From positions 186,001 through 250,000 of the forward strand of contig NZ_FNVQ01000001.1 in the NCBI RefSeq assembly GCF_900108065.1: a stretch of 64,000 bases of DNA, written 5' to 3'. A program made the translations under genes and the position numbers. The notes below the pieces were generated by a model. That model was not told the DNA's origin, made no database searches, and worked only from the letters and a program-made list of their open reading frames with translations. The DNA comes from Marinobacterium lutimaris. GTDB taxonomy: Bacteria; Pseudomonadota; Gammaproteobacteria; Pseudomonadales; Balneatricaceae. This document shows, piece after piece, positions 24,933 to 31,482 of this stretch. The first letter of the stretch is position 1. Every line of letters begins with the position of its first letter.

Positions 24933-25019
24933 GCGATAACGCCTAATGTAGGGGCGGATCAGCGTAGCTGAGGAGGTCCCAGCCACACGCTGTATGGCGA
25001 AAAGTGCATTGTTATAAAT
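24933..25019 (-). other. attC-like recombination site of the YccF cassette
   Basis: Minus strand: R'' ATTTATAAC (25019-25011), L''-like AATGCACTTTTCGCC, a central imperfect hairpin, L'-like CCCCTACATTAGGC and R' G|TTATCGC (crossover between 24940 and 24939). The R'' is a perfect reverse complement of the cassette's own 5' end GTTATAAAT at 25452-25444, the hallmark of a once-circular integron cassette. Confidence 0.75.
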
Positions 25020-25451
25020 ATTATCTAATATCAACTATGCATTTTCCTATTGGCATCAAAGCGATATTTACAAGTTTTATATGCTGTAAACCAAACGGAA
25101 TACCGATTATAGTAATAAAGAAAAATAGAGCTGAAACAAGGTGCCCTAGGGCTAACCAAATACCTGCAAATAGCAACCAGATTATATTCCCGATAAGTCC
25201 TAAACTTCCTGTCCCGATATCTGATTTTCCGGTAGAAACCTCTCGTGATACGGCCTCTTTTCCAAAAGGGAAAAATGAGAATAGGCCAATATTAAAGCAC
25301 GCTCTGCCCCAGGGTATACCGATAATACTAACGAAAGCTATCAGTCCAATCAGGAACCAAGCCATGCCCATAAAAAAACCGCCAAAGACAAACCAGATTA
25401 CATTTCCAATTAATCGCACTTTAGTACCAACTCCTTTTTGATAATTTATAA
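24940..25451 (-). mobile_element. integron-type gene cassette carrying yccF
   Basis: About 512 bp running on the minus strand from the crossover in the palindromic repeat at 25446-25491 to the crossover in the attC-like site at 24933-25019. It contains a single gene in the same orientation as the attC, as normal for cassettes. The two ends (TTATAAAT and ATTTATAAC) are complementary, so the circular form would have a well-paired R'/R''. Confidence 0.72.
25021..25419 (-). CDS. yccF: YccF-family inner-membrane protein
   Basis: A 132-residue membrane protein made of two related YccF repeats: LIGNVIWFVFGGFFMGMAWF, then IGIPWGRACFNIGLFSFFPFG; and LIGNIIWLLFAGIWLALGHL, then IGIPFGLQHIKLVNIALMPIG. 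Four membrane segments. The start is GTG 25419 with AAAAAGGAG about 11 bases upstream. E. coli YccF has the same layout. Function is unknown; a role in membrane stress has been suggested for the family only by context. It is a single-gene integron-type cassette. Confidence 0.85.
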   Translation of the reverse strand: MRLIGNVIWFVFGGFFMGMAWFLIGLIAFVSIIGIPWGRACFNIGLFSFFPFGKEAVSREVSTGKSDIGTGSLGLIGNIIWLLFAGIWLALGHLVSALFFFITIIGIPFGLQHIKLVNIALMPIGKCIVDIR

Positions 25452-25491
25452 CAGTCTGTTAATGAGGTATGCGACCTCATAATAATTATAA
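25446..25491 (-). repeat. palindromic cassette-junction repeat, copy B
   Basis: Shares about 40 bp with 27462-27508: on the minus strand ATAATTATTATGAGGTCG, three variable bases, then ACCTCATTAACAGACTG|TTA. A 7-bp stem (ATGAGGT/ACCTCAT) is central. The two copies diverge exactly after GTTA, where the yccF cassette begins. Outer arms differ between copies but stay complementary within each (TTATAA here). Confidence 0.75.
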
Positions 25492-25497
25492 AACTAA

Positions 25498-25716
25498 TTA
25501 CGCTCGGGACTCACCTTCTTTGACCAGATCTCGCTTAAACATTAAAACTGCAAGGTAAATAAGACCGAAAATAGGCACTATAGAAAATACTGCCCCAAGC
25601 ACGGCAGCCAACACAGGCGTTTCTGTTTTTCTTCTGCCCAAGTAGTAGCTGATGATCGCAACAACTACTGAAAAGATGGCTATGAACTTTCCAATTACTG
25701 TTAAATTTATATACAT
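25498..25716 (-). CDS. small two-segment membrane protein
   Basis: A 72-residue protein with two membrane segments (IGKFIAIFSVVVAIISYYLG and VLAAVLGAVFSIVPIFGLIY), charged loop GRRKTE between them and an acidic tail. Function unknown. It lies between the IS3-type element and palindromic repeat copy B, so it is probably another cassette whose 5' end was separated from it by the IS. Confidence 0.6.
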   Translation of the reverse strand: MYINLTVIGKFIAIFSVVVAIISYYLGRRKTETPVLAAVLGAVFSIVPIFGLIYLAVLMFKRDLVKEGESRA

Positions 25717-25779
25717 GGGAATACTACTTTATTCTCGTTACTTTGGTTTTGGTCCTACCCACAAAAAGTAGACACTAGA

Positions 25780-26586
25780 TTATGCGCATTTGCGCTCATA
25801 CTCTGCTGGGCTGACATAGTCCAAAGCTGAGTGTCTACGTATGCGGTTATAAAATACTTCGATGTACTCGAATATCCCTGATTTAGCTTCGTCCACTGTT
25901 CGATATTGTTCAGCATAGATCAGCTCCACTTTGAGCCGACTGAAAAACGACTCCATCACTGCATTGTCCCAACAGTTCCCTTTTCGACTCATGCTGGGTT
26001 GGCAGCCGTGACGCTCCATCAAGGCCTGATAGCGGTTCGAACGATACTGGACGCCACGATCCGAATGGATTATTAAACCAGGCTCGATATCACGACGTTT
26101 AAATGCCATTTGCAGCGCATCAGTGATCAACTGTTCGGTCATGCTGGTATCAAGCGCCCAACCGACGATGCTGCGCGAATACAGATCCATCACCGTGGCC
26201 AGATACAACCAGCGATCCTTGACCCAGATATAGGTGATATCAGTGGTCCACTTTTGGTTTGGACCATCCGCGTTGAAATGACGTTTGAGAAGGTTATCGG
26301 CCACGCCGGTCATCGCTTCGGTGTTCGGCGAATACTTGAAGGCCTTGCCGTTACGAGCCCTGGTACCGTGACGTTTGAGGATCTCAGCCACGTAATTGAC
26401 CGAACACGGGATGCCTAGAGCGTTGAGCTCCTTGGCGATTCTTGGTGCACCATAGCGGGCTTTGTAAGTGGCGAAGGTATCCATGACCTGCTCTTCCATG
26501 ATCTGCCGCTTGAGCTCACGAGAACTGATATCCCGGTTGAGCCAGCGGTAATATCCTGATGCCGATACCTTTAACACTCGAAACAT
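25780..26586 (-). CDS. IS3-family transposase OrfB (DDE integrase core)
   Basis: A 268-residue integrase core. DDE catalytic residues: first Asp in KWTTDITYIWVKD at about 113, second in LIIHSDRGVQYRS at about 176, Glu in WDNAVMESFFSRLK at about 212. An HTH_21-like region (KARYGAPRIAKELNALG) precedes the core. The reading frame continues upstream of the ATG into the orfA overlap, so the working transposase is probably OrfAB, made by -1 frameshift at the A6 run 26668-26673. The frame is intact, so the IS may be active. Confidence 0.92.
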   Translation of the reverse strand: MFRVLKVSASGYYRWLNRDISSRELKRQIMEEQVMDTFATYKARYGAPRIAKELNALGIPCSVNYVAEILKRHGTRARNGKAFKYSPNTEAMTGVADNLLKRHFNADGPNQKWTTDITYIWVKDRWLYLATVMDLYSRSIVGWALDTSMTEQLITDALQMAFKRRDIEPGLIIHSDRGVQYRSNRYQALMERHGCQPSMSRKGNCWDNAVMESFFSRLKVELIYAEQYRTVDEAKSGIFEYIEVFYNRIRRHSALDYVSPAEYERKCA

Positions 26587-26633
26587 CAGACGTATCGAAA
26601 ACTGTCCTCGATACTCCTGTATCAGAGCGTACT

Positions 26634-26942
26634 TTACTCGTGCTGGCTCGCAAAGTACGCAGCAGCCTTTTTTAGAAACTCGAGCTCCTTCTTCAGCGCA
26701 TCCCGCTCGCGCTTTAACTGGCGAACTTCTTCGCTTTCAGACTTGGAGTAGTCGACACCATTCAGGCTGTTGAATTGCTTCTCCGACAATCGGTTGAACT
26801 GGCGCTTCCAGTTATAGATCTGACCCGGATGAATCCCCAGTTCTTTCGCAACCGAGGCTGCTGTATTCCCAGGTTGACCCGCGCGCTTTACCGCTTCGCG
26901 TCGGAACTCCTCGGTATAGTGCTGATACTTTTTCCTGGCCAT
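26634..26942 (-). CDS. IS3-family transposase OrfA (helix-turn-helix)
   Basis: A 102-residue DNA-binding protein: N-terminal HTH_Tnp_1 (YTEEFRREAVKRAGQPGNTA, then SVAKELGIHPGQIYNWKRQF) and a C-terminal leucine-zipper helix (VRQLKRERDALKKELEFLKK). On the minus strand the codons of the last lysines contain AAAAAAG, the usual -1 slippage signal of IS3 elements (26668-26673 on the plus strand as T6). Confidence 0.92.
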   Translation of the reverse strand: MARKKYQHYTEEFRREAVKRAGQPGNTAASVAKELGIHPGQIYNWKRQFNRLSEKQFNSLNGVDYSKSESEEVRQLKRERDALKKELEFLKKAAAYFASQHE

Positions 26943-27009
26943 CTTACACCTCCCCGTCAGGCGTAAACCTAACTATAGAAGGTGTCTACTGTTCGTGGGT
27001 AACTCGGTC

Positions 27010-27112
27010 ATCTAACGCCGAAGCTCGGTTGCCGCCGGAGCAGCCGAAGGCTGCAGAGGAAACCCAAAGCGCGGCAGCGCTTTGGGCGGTCAACTGCAGC
27101 GATCTGTTAGCT
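27010..27112 (-). other. attC recombination site of an integron cassette
   Basis: Minus strand: R'' AGCTAAC (27112-27106), L'' with GCAGTTGACCGCC, central hairpin CCAAAGCGC..GCGCTTTGG, L' GGCGGCAACCGAGC, R' GCG|TTAGAT (crossover 27016/27015). L'' and L' pair as GTTGACCGCC/GGCGGCAAC with one unpaired A, the extrahelical base typical of attC. R'' is the perfect complement of the cassette's own 5' end GTTAGCT at 27467-27461. The host gene's stop codon lies in R''. Confidence 0.85.
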
Positions 27113-27466
27113 TTTCTTTGCCAAGTATTTTTTCGCAGACTGCCCAACGAAACTGCGCCCAGGATTTGACCCACTAATCCATTCATCCAGAGAGAATAAT
27201 TCGAAAAGTCCGACTTTAATCAACGTTGGCACCGCAGTTTCTAATTCTTCTTCGACTTTGCCGCGCTCGCCTGAGTTGTATAAGGCGACGTTACGCAGCA
27301 TTGTTGCCACAGTGCCTGTTTGTACCCTGCTGCCGTCCTTGAGAGTTACCGCCGGGAGTTCTTCTCCTTCGGCTACGATTTTTTTATTGATAGCACCAAG
27401 TTGTTCGGTATTTTCTGGCGACTCTTCGGACATCTCTAACTCCTTTAACAAGCCTTGTGCAGCTAA
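27016..27466 (-). mobile_element. integron-type gene cassette with one small gene
   Basis: About 451 bp on the minus strand, from the crossover in palindromic repeat copy A to the attC crossover at 27016. One gene, same orientation as the attC, short 5' leader (33 bp) with AAAGGAG. Its terminal TTAGCT and R'' AGCTAAC are complementary over 7 bp. It is the best-defined cassette of the cluster. Confidence 0.8.
27107..27433 (-). CDS. cassette-encoded hypothetical protein
   Basis: A 108-residue protein, start set at ATG 27433 because AAAGGAG lies 7 bases upstream; the longer frame from a TTG would translate the ribosome site itself. Sequence starts MSEESPENTEQLGAINKKIV and has LPAVTLKDGSRVQTGTVATM, then LRNVALYNSGERG, a pattern seen in small uncharacterised proteobacterial proteins. 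Acidic, no membrane segment, no cysteine. Its stop codon is part of the attC R'' box. Confidence 0.65.
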   Translation of the reverse strand: MSEESPENTEQLGAINKKIVAEGEELPAVTLKDGSRVQTGTVATMLRNVALYNSGERGKVEEELETAVPTLIKVGLFELFSLDEWISGSNPGRSFVGQSAKKYLAKKS

Positions 27467-27508
27467 CAGTCTGTTAATGAGGTCTACGACCTCATAATAA
27501 TTATTAGC
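27462..27508 (-). repeat. palindromic cassette-junction repeat, copy A
   Basis: Second copy of the repeat at 25446-25491; on the minus strand ATAATTATTATGAGGTCG, TAG, ACCTCATTAACAGACTG|TTA. Here the outer arms are GCTAA..TTAGC instead of TTATAA..TTATAA. The divergence point is the 5' end of the 27016-27466 cassette, so the repeat looks like the attC of the cassette before it, in shortened form. Confidence 0.75.
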
Positions 27509-27722
27509 GGGTATACCTTTTAATTTTCATATCTTACCGTAGCGTTTTATAAGCTACTGATATAAAAGAGATAAAAAATAGGTGGTTTCGTTCTGAATTG
27601 AAGAAAAGGTATTTCATCGCGTAGCGATGTTTCTAAACAGGTAGCAGACTGGGCAGTTGCTGAAGTGTTCGCTGTAGTGATGTGGCCAAGCTCAGCTGGA
27701 TGATTAGCTGTAGGAGAGGTCA

Positions 27723-27899
27723 ATGAAGCCCAACTATCCATGTATCAGTCCCTTGGGATCGTTTGCTTTGGTGTTTATGCGTCTACTTCCTGTAGGACGC
27801 GGGAGCCAGTTTGGTTCTTTTTGTACGAAGGCACAAGCTTTACATGTCTTTATGGGGCAGGTGTTGGGTGAGGCTATAGTAGGTAGAAGGGCGGATTAG
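27723..27899 (+). CDS. possible 58-residue protein
   Basis: ATG at 27723 with AGGAG 7 bases upstream opens a 58-codon frame starting MKPNYPCISPLGSFALVFMR. No known family. It is the only candidate gene in 27509-27934, a stretch that otherwise shows AT-rich sequence and a small hairpin (CATCGC/GCGATG near 27617). The ribosome site is good, but the peptide composition is unremarkable, so chance is possible. Confidence 0.3.
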   Translation: MKPNYPCISPLGSFALVFMRLLPVGRGSQFGSFCTKAQALHVFMGQVLGEAIVGRRAD

Positions 27900-27934
27900 C
27901 ACGAGTAGACAGGATACTCCGGGCAATATAGGCT

Positions 27935-28693
27935 CTACCGCTTGAAAGAACCGGTCTCTTCCTCCGTGAGAAACCTACCCTCATCAACATCATAGTAGCG
28001 CGGCGTCTTTTCATAACTTTCTACCATGATATTGCGGCCAGGGCTAAACGCGCCGCTGGGCATGGGGCGTAGCTCCTTGGTCCATTCCGATGCAGGCATC
28101 AGGGCAGAAGTCTGGTCGAACTCTTTAAGAATATTGCGGGAAGTATCGACCACTTGCAGGGCGAATTCATAGCGTTCCAGAAGATCGTTTAGCGTCACTG
28201 ACAGCTCATCAGCCAGTGGTTGCCTTGCCAGTTGCTGGCGCAGCTGATTGATCTCTATCGCCGGGCCCCAACCATCAATATGGTTCAGCGAATAGAGCGT
28301 TTCTGCGCGGGTGTATACACCGCGAAGGTAGGTGTGGTCGATGGTCGCCTGCTTGGCTGCGGTGTCCCGGCGCAGCCGCTCGGCTTCCGCTGCATAGTGG
28401 GTTTTAAGCTGCAGCAGGGTTTGAACCTCCAGGTTCAGGCTATCTTTCTGATCCTGTAACTGCTCCTTTTGAGCTTGCAACCGGTCACGATCGGCCAGGG
28501 CGATATAAGCTTGGTTGTACTGTTTGATTTCGCCTGCGATCCAGAGGCCGAAACCTGCCAGCAGCGGCAGAAGTGTCGCCAGTGCAGCGGGGGTGATCCA
28601 TTTGGTTCGCCCAGCGGCGCGCAGCTGTTTGATCTCTTCCCTGAGCTTTTCCTGTTCCAGTGCCCGTTGCTCGGCAGCTTCCTGGTCAGACAT
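27935..28693 (-). CDS. membrane-anchored coiled-coil protein, unknown
   Basis: A 252-residue protein: charged N-terminal helix (QEAAEQRALEQEKLREEIKQ), one membrane segment at about 33-53 (WITPAALATLLPLLAGFGLW), then a long coiled coil at about 65-125 (LQAQKEQLQDQKDSLNLEVQ) and a helical C-terminal domain. The C-terminus contains YYDVDEGRFLTEEETG. I do not recognise the family. Single gene at the right border of the accessory region. Confidence 0.6.
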   Translation of the reverse strand: MSDQEAAEQRALEQEKLREEIKQLRAAGRTKWITPAALATLLPLLAGFGLWIAGEIKQYNQAYIALADRDRLQAQKEQLQDQKDSLNLEVQTLLQLKTHYAAEAERLRRDTAAKQATIDHTYLRGVYTRAETLYSLNHIDGWGPAIEINQLRQQLARQPLADELSVTLNDLLERYEFALQVVDTSRNILKEFDQTSALMPASEWTKELRPMPSGAFSPGRNIMVESYEKTPRYYDVDEGRFLTEEETGSFKR

Positions 28694-28825
28694 GGTTAGC
28701 GTTCTCCGTACAAACGGCCCGATTGTCTGTTGATGCTGCCGTGCTTCCCGTTTTATCGATTTCTATAAATTTTATGGCTAGGGGCGGGAGCACGGCTGTT
28801 GGATCAAGCCGGTTGGGTACCGGGC

Positions 28826-29089
28826 TTAGGAGGCTTCGAAGAGCTCAACCGTTGCCGGGCGGACACCGTCGTACTTCATTGCGGCCGCGGCATCATCCCC
28901 TTGCAGGGCTTCGGTAAGCGCGGCGACGCTGGACACGTTTTCTATAACAAGTCCTACTTTGTTACCGCCGTTTGGGCTGACAAAGGTTTTCGCAGTCATT
29001 CCGTGACTCGCCAGAAACTCGTCCCGTTTGGGGGAGCTTAGCCAGTGGGCAACATCGTCCACTTCATGAATAGCTATTACCGTAGTCAT
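28826..29089 (-). CDS. small alpha/beta-barrel-like hypothetical protein
   Basis: An 87-residue protein when started at ATG 29089, which has GAGG 8 bases upstream; an earlier in-frame start would add 16 residues of poor quality. MTTVIAIHEVDDVAHWLSSP, then FLASHGMTAKTFVSPNGGNK and VGLVIENVSSVAALTEALQG suggest a ferredoxin-like dimeric alpha/beta fold, as in small monooxygenase-like proteins. Function unknown. Confidence 0.55.
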   Translation of the reverse strand: MTTVIAIHEVDDVAHWLSSPKRDEFLASHGMTAKTFVSPNGGNKVGLVIENVSSVAALTEALQGDDAAAAMKYDGVRPATVELFEAS

Positions 29090-29367
29090 ATTGGCAACCT
29101 CGTGGCGGCCAAGCGCTGGCGCCTGGAAGCCGTGCAAGTTATCGGGCTGTCTAATTGATCGGCCCGTTCAGTTGTGGGTCAGCGATGTGAAGCAAGGGCA
29201 GAATCCACGCCTCATAGCGCCAACCGTAACCGAATTAAACTTAGTGTAATGAGTGATTACCCGCAAAGTTGGCTTTATGCCGGTGGCACGAGAAGAGCTT
29301 CGGGAGAGGCGAGGGGATTGCTCTGGCTTCTGTCTAAGCTGTTCGGTAGAAGCCGTTTTGTAGAAAG

Positions 29368-29396
29368 AATAAGGGCCCCATCAAGGAGCCCTTATT
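29368..29396 (-). terminator. terminator downstream of aroA
   Basis: AATAAGGGC (29368-29376) pairs with GCCCTTATT (29388-29396). On the minus strand the stem is followed by CTTTCT. It lies about 30 bp after the aroA stop. The T run is imperfect. Confidence 0.6.
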
Positions 29397-29424
29397 CAGC
29401 ACGATTTGGTTGGATCGCTGGCGA

Positions 29425-30708
29425 TCAGCCGGTGACCTGTTTGAACAGGTCGAAGTATTCGGGGAAGGTCTTGCGGGTGCAGCCCGGGTCGTTGATGGTG
29501 ATCGGAGCGTTACCGAAAGCGGCCAGGGAGAAGCACATCGCCATGCGGTGGTCATCGTAGGTGTCGATGGCCGCACTGGTGATCTCGGCCGGCGGGGTGA
29601 TCTCGATAAAGTCTTCGCCTTCGACCACTTCGGCACCGACTTTACGCAGCTCGGTGGCCATGGCGGCCAAACGATCGGTTTCCTTGACGCGCCAGTTGTA
29701 CACGTTGCGGATCGCTGTGGGGCCTTTGGCGAACAGGGCGGTAGTGGCGATGGTCATGGCCGCATCGGGGATGGCGTTCAGGTCCAGATCCACGCCGTTC
29801 AGTTCGCCCTTGGTGACTTCCACCCAGGTTGGCCCGTAGCTGACCTGTGCACCCATCTTGCCGAGCACTTCGGCGAACGCCTTGTCGCCCTGTACGCTGT
29901 CGGAGCCAACGCCATATACGCGGATGGTACCGCCAGCGATGGCGGCAGCCGCCAGGAAGTAGGAGGCAGAGGAGGCATCGCCTTCCACCATCACTTCGCC
30001 CGGTGAGCGGTAGCTCTGGCCGGCTTTAACGATAAAGCGCTGGTAGTTGTCGTTGATCACCTCAACGCCGAACAGCTTCATGCTGTGCAGGGTGATATCG
30101 ATGTAGGGTTTGGAGACCAGTTCGCCATCAACGACGATAGTCAGGTCATCCTTGGCCAGCGGCGCCGCCATCAGCAATGCGGTGAGGAACTGGCTGGAGA
30201 TGTTGCCCTTGATGCTGACTTCGCCGCCGTTCAGGCCAGAAGCCTTGATCTTCATCGGCGGGTAGCCTTCATCACCCAGGTATTCGACATCGGCGCCGAG
30301 CGGACGCAGGGCATCGACCAGGTCCTGGATCGGGCGCTCGTACATGCGCGGCTCGCCGGTCAGTTCAAACTCGCCGTTACCGAGGCAAAGCGCAGCGGTG
30401 AGCGGGCGCATAGCGGTGCCGGCGTTGCCCAGGAACAGCTCGGCGGCATCGGCCTTGAACGGACCTGCAACGCCCTGCACGGTGCAGCTGCGGCGGTCTT
30501 CGGCCAGCTCGTAACTGACGCCCAGCTTAGTCAGGGCGTTGAGCATATGCCGCACGTCATCGCTGTCGAGCAGGTTGGTGACCCGGGTTTCTCCCTCGGA
30601 CAGGGCGGCCAGCAGCAGAATGCGGTTGGACAGGCTTTTAGAGCCCGGCAGTTGCACTTCGCCGGAGGCGTGTTTCAGCGGAGAGAGAGTCAGTGATTCC
30701 ATGGTCAT
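29425..30708 (-). CDS. aroA: 3-phosphoshikimate 1-carboxyvinyltransferase (EPSP synthase)
   Basis: A 427-residue enzyme that joins PEP to shikimate-3-phosphate in the chorismate pathway. Family motifs: [20 protein letters not shown] at about 20-39, [20 protein letters not shown] at about 91-110 (PEP site), [18 protein letters not shown], then [16 protein letters not shown] and [20 protein letters not shown] near 340. Length is normal and the NAGTAMRPL loop is of the class I (E. coli-like, glyphosate-sensitive) type. Monocistronic here; start at 30708 or the ATG two codons later. Confidence 0.97.
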   Translation of the reverse strand: MTMESLTLSPLKHASGEVQLPGSKSLSNRILLLAALSEGETRVTNLLDSDDVRHMLNALTKLGVSYELAEDRRSCTVQGVAGPFKADAAELFLGNAGTAMRPLTAALCLGNGEFELTGEPRMYERPIQDLVDALRPLGADVEYLGDEGYPPMKIKASGLNGGEVSIKGNISSQFLTALLMAAPLAKDDLTIVVDGELVSKPYIDITLHSMKLFGVEVINDNYQRFIVKAGQSYRSPGEVMVEGDASSASYFLAAAAIAGGTIRVYGVGSDSVQGDKAFAEVLGKMGAQVSYGPTWVEVTKGELNGVDLDLNAIPDAAMTIATTALFAKGPTAIRNVYNWRVKETDRLAAMATELRKVGAEVVEGEDFIEITPPAEITSAAIDTYDDHRMAMCFSLAAFGNAPITINDPGCTRKTFPEYFDLFKQVTG

Positions 30709-30842
30709 CCGTTCGTGCCGTTATTCTGGGTATCTGGCAGGGCCGGGAGCTAGCGCCCGGCGCCATTGGGGCTGCATAAACTACCTGCAAAGGGCTACTC
30801 GGACAAGTGTTCAGCAGCGTCTGCTTTCAAGGTTGGCCGCTA

Positions 30843-31322
30843 TTATGATCGACTACTTTCCAGGTCAAGCAGGGCCTGTTTGATCAGCAAACCGCCAGCG
30901 TAGCCGGTGAGGGCGCCATCGGCACCGATCACGCGGTGGCAGGGGATCAGTATCGCCAGCGGGTTGCGGTTATTGGCCAGGCCTACCGCACGGGCGGCGC
31001 GTGGTTTACCGAGGCTGTTGGCCAGTTCACCGTAGCTGCGGGTTTCACCGAAGGGGATCGCCTGCAGTGCCTGCCAGACCTCGCGCTGAAACTCGGTGCC
31101 CTCGGGCGACAGTGGAAGGTCAAAGGTCTGTCGTTTGCCAGCGAAGTACTCGCTGAGCTGGTGCGCCGCTTCCAGCAACACATCGTTAGGCACATGATCC
31201 AGAGATACATGTTCAACGCGGCCAAACTCCACGCCGGTCAGGGCTTCATCGCTGGCGGTCAGCGTCAGCGCACCGATCGGCAGGTCGGTGAGGTGTAGTT
31301 GGGCGGTGGCTTGTGTGTTCAT
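30843..31322 (-). CDS. ogt: methylated-DNA--protein-cysteine methyltransferase
   Basis: A 159-residue suicide repair protein that removes methyl groups from O6-methylguanine. The active site IPCHRVIG occurs at about 128-135, preceded by the recognition helix ([20 protein letters not shown], then [12 protein letters not shown]) and followed by [16 protein letters not shown]. The length and lack of an AraC-type N-terminal domain fit Ogt rather than Ada. Single gene. Confidence 0.93.
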   Translation of the reverse strand: MNTQATAQLHLTDLPIGALTLTASDEALTGVEFGRVEHVSLDHVPNDVLLEAAHQLSEYFAGKRQTFDLPLSPEGTEFQREVWQALQAIPFGETRSYGELANSLGKPRAARAVGLANNRNPLAILIPCHRVIGADGALTGYAGGLLIKQALLDLESSRS

Positions 31323-31482
31323 CTTTCCTCCCGGGCTTGATCGTTATCAATGCCCTGTGACAGTAGGAAGAGGATAGTGTGAAGGCTTTAGCACGACAAC
31401 TAACCCAAGGTTTCGGACACCGCTGGGTAACTTTTCGAAGCCCGCCGACTGCGATCCAGTATGGCGGGTTTCTTTTGTTTGG

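Larger units (their letters stand above)
25756..27001 (-). mobile_element. IS3-family insertion sequence
   Basis: About 1.25 kb bounded by 20-bp inverted repeats matching at 18 of 20 positions (25756-25775, TACCCACAAAAAGTAGACAC; 26982-27001). It holds orfA and orfB in the usual IS3 arrangement with a slippery A6 run near the end of orfA. No matching 3-bp target duplication was found at the edges, so the exact ends may differ by a few bases or the IS has moved by recombination. It sits a few bases inside the cassette following attC at 27010-27112. Confidence 0.85.

Noticed and set aside
27547-27741. 64-codon minus-strand frame
   Set aside because: Ser/Thr/Ala-rich without a ribosome site or homology; the plus-strand 58-codon frame there has a better start signal.
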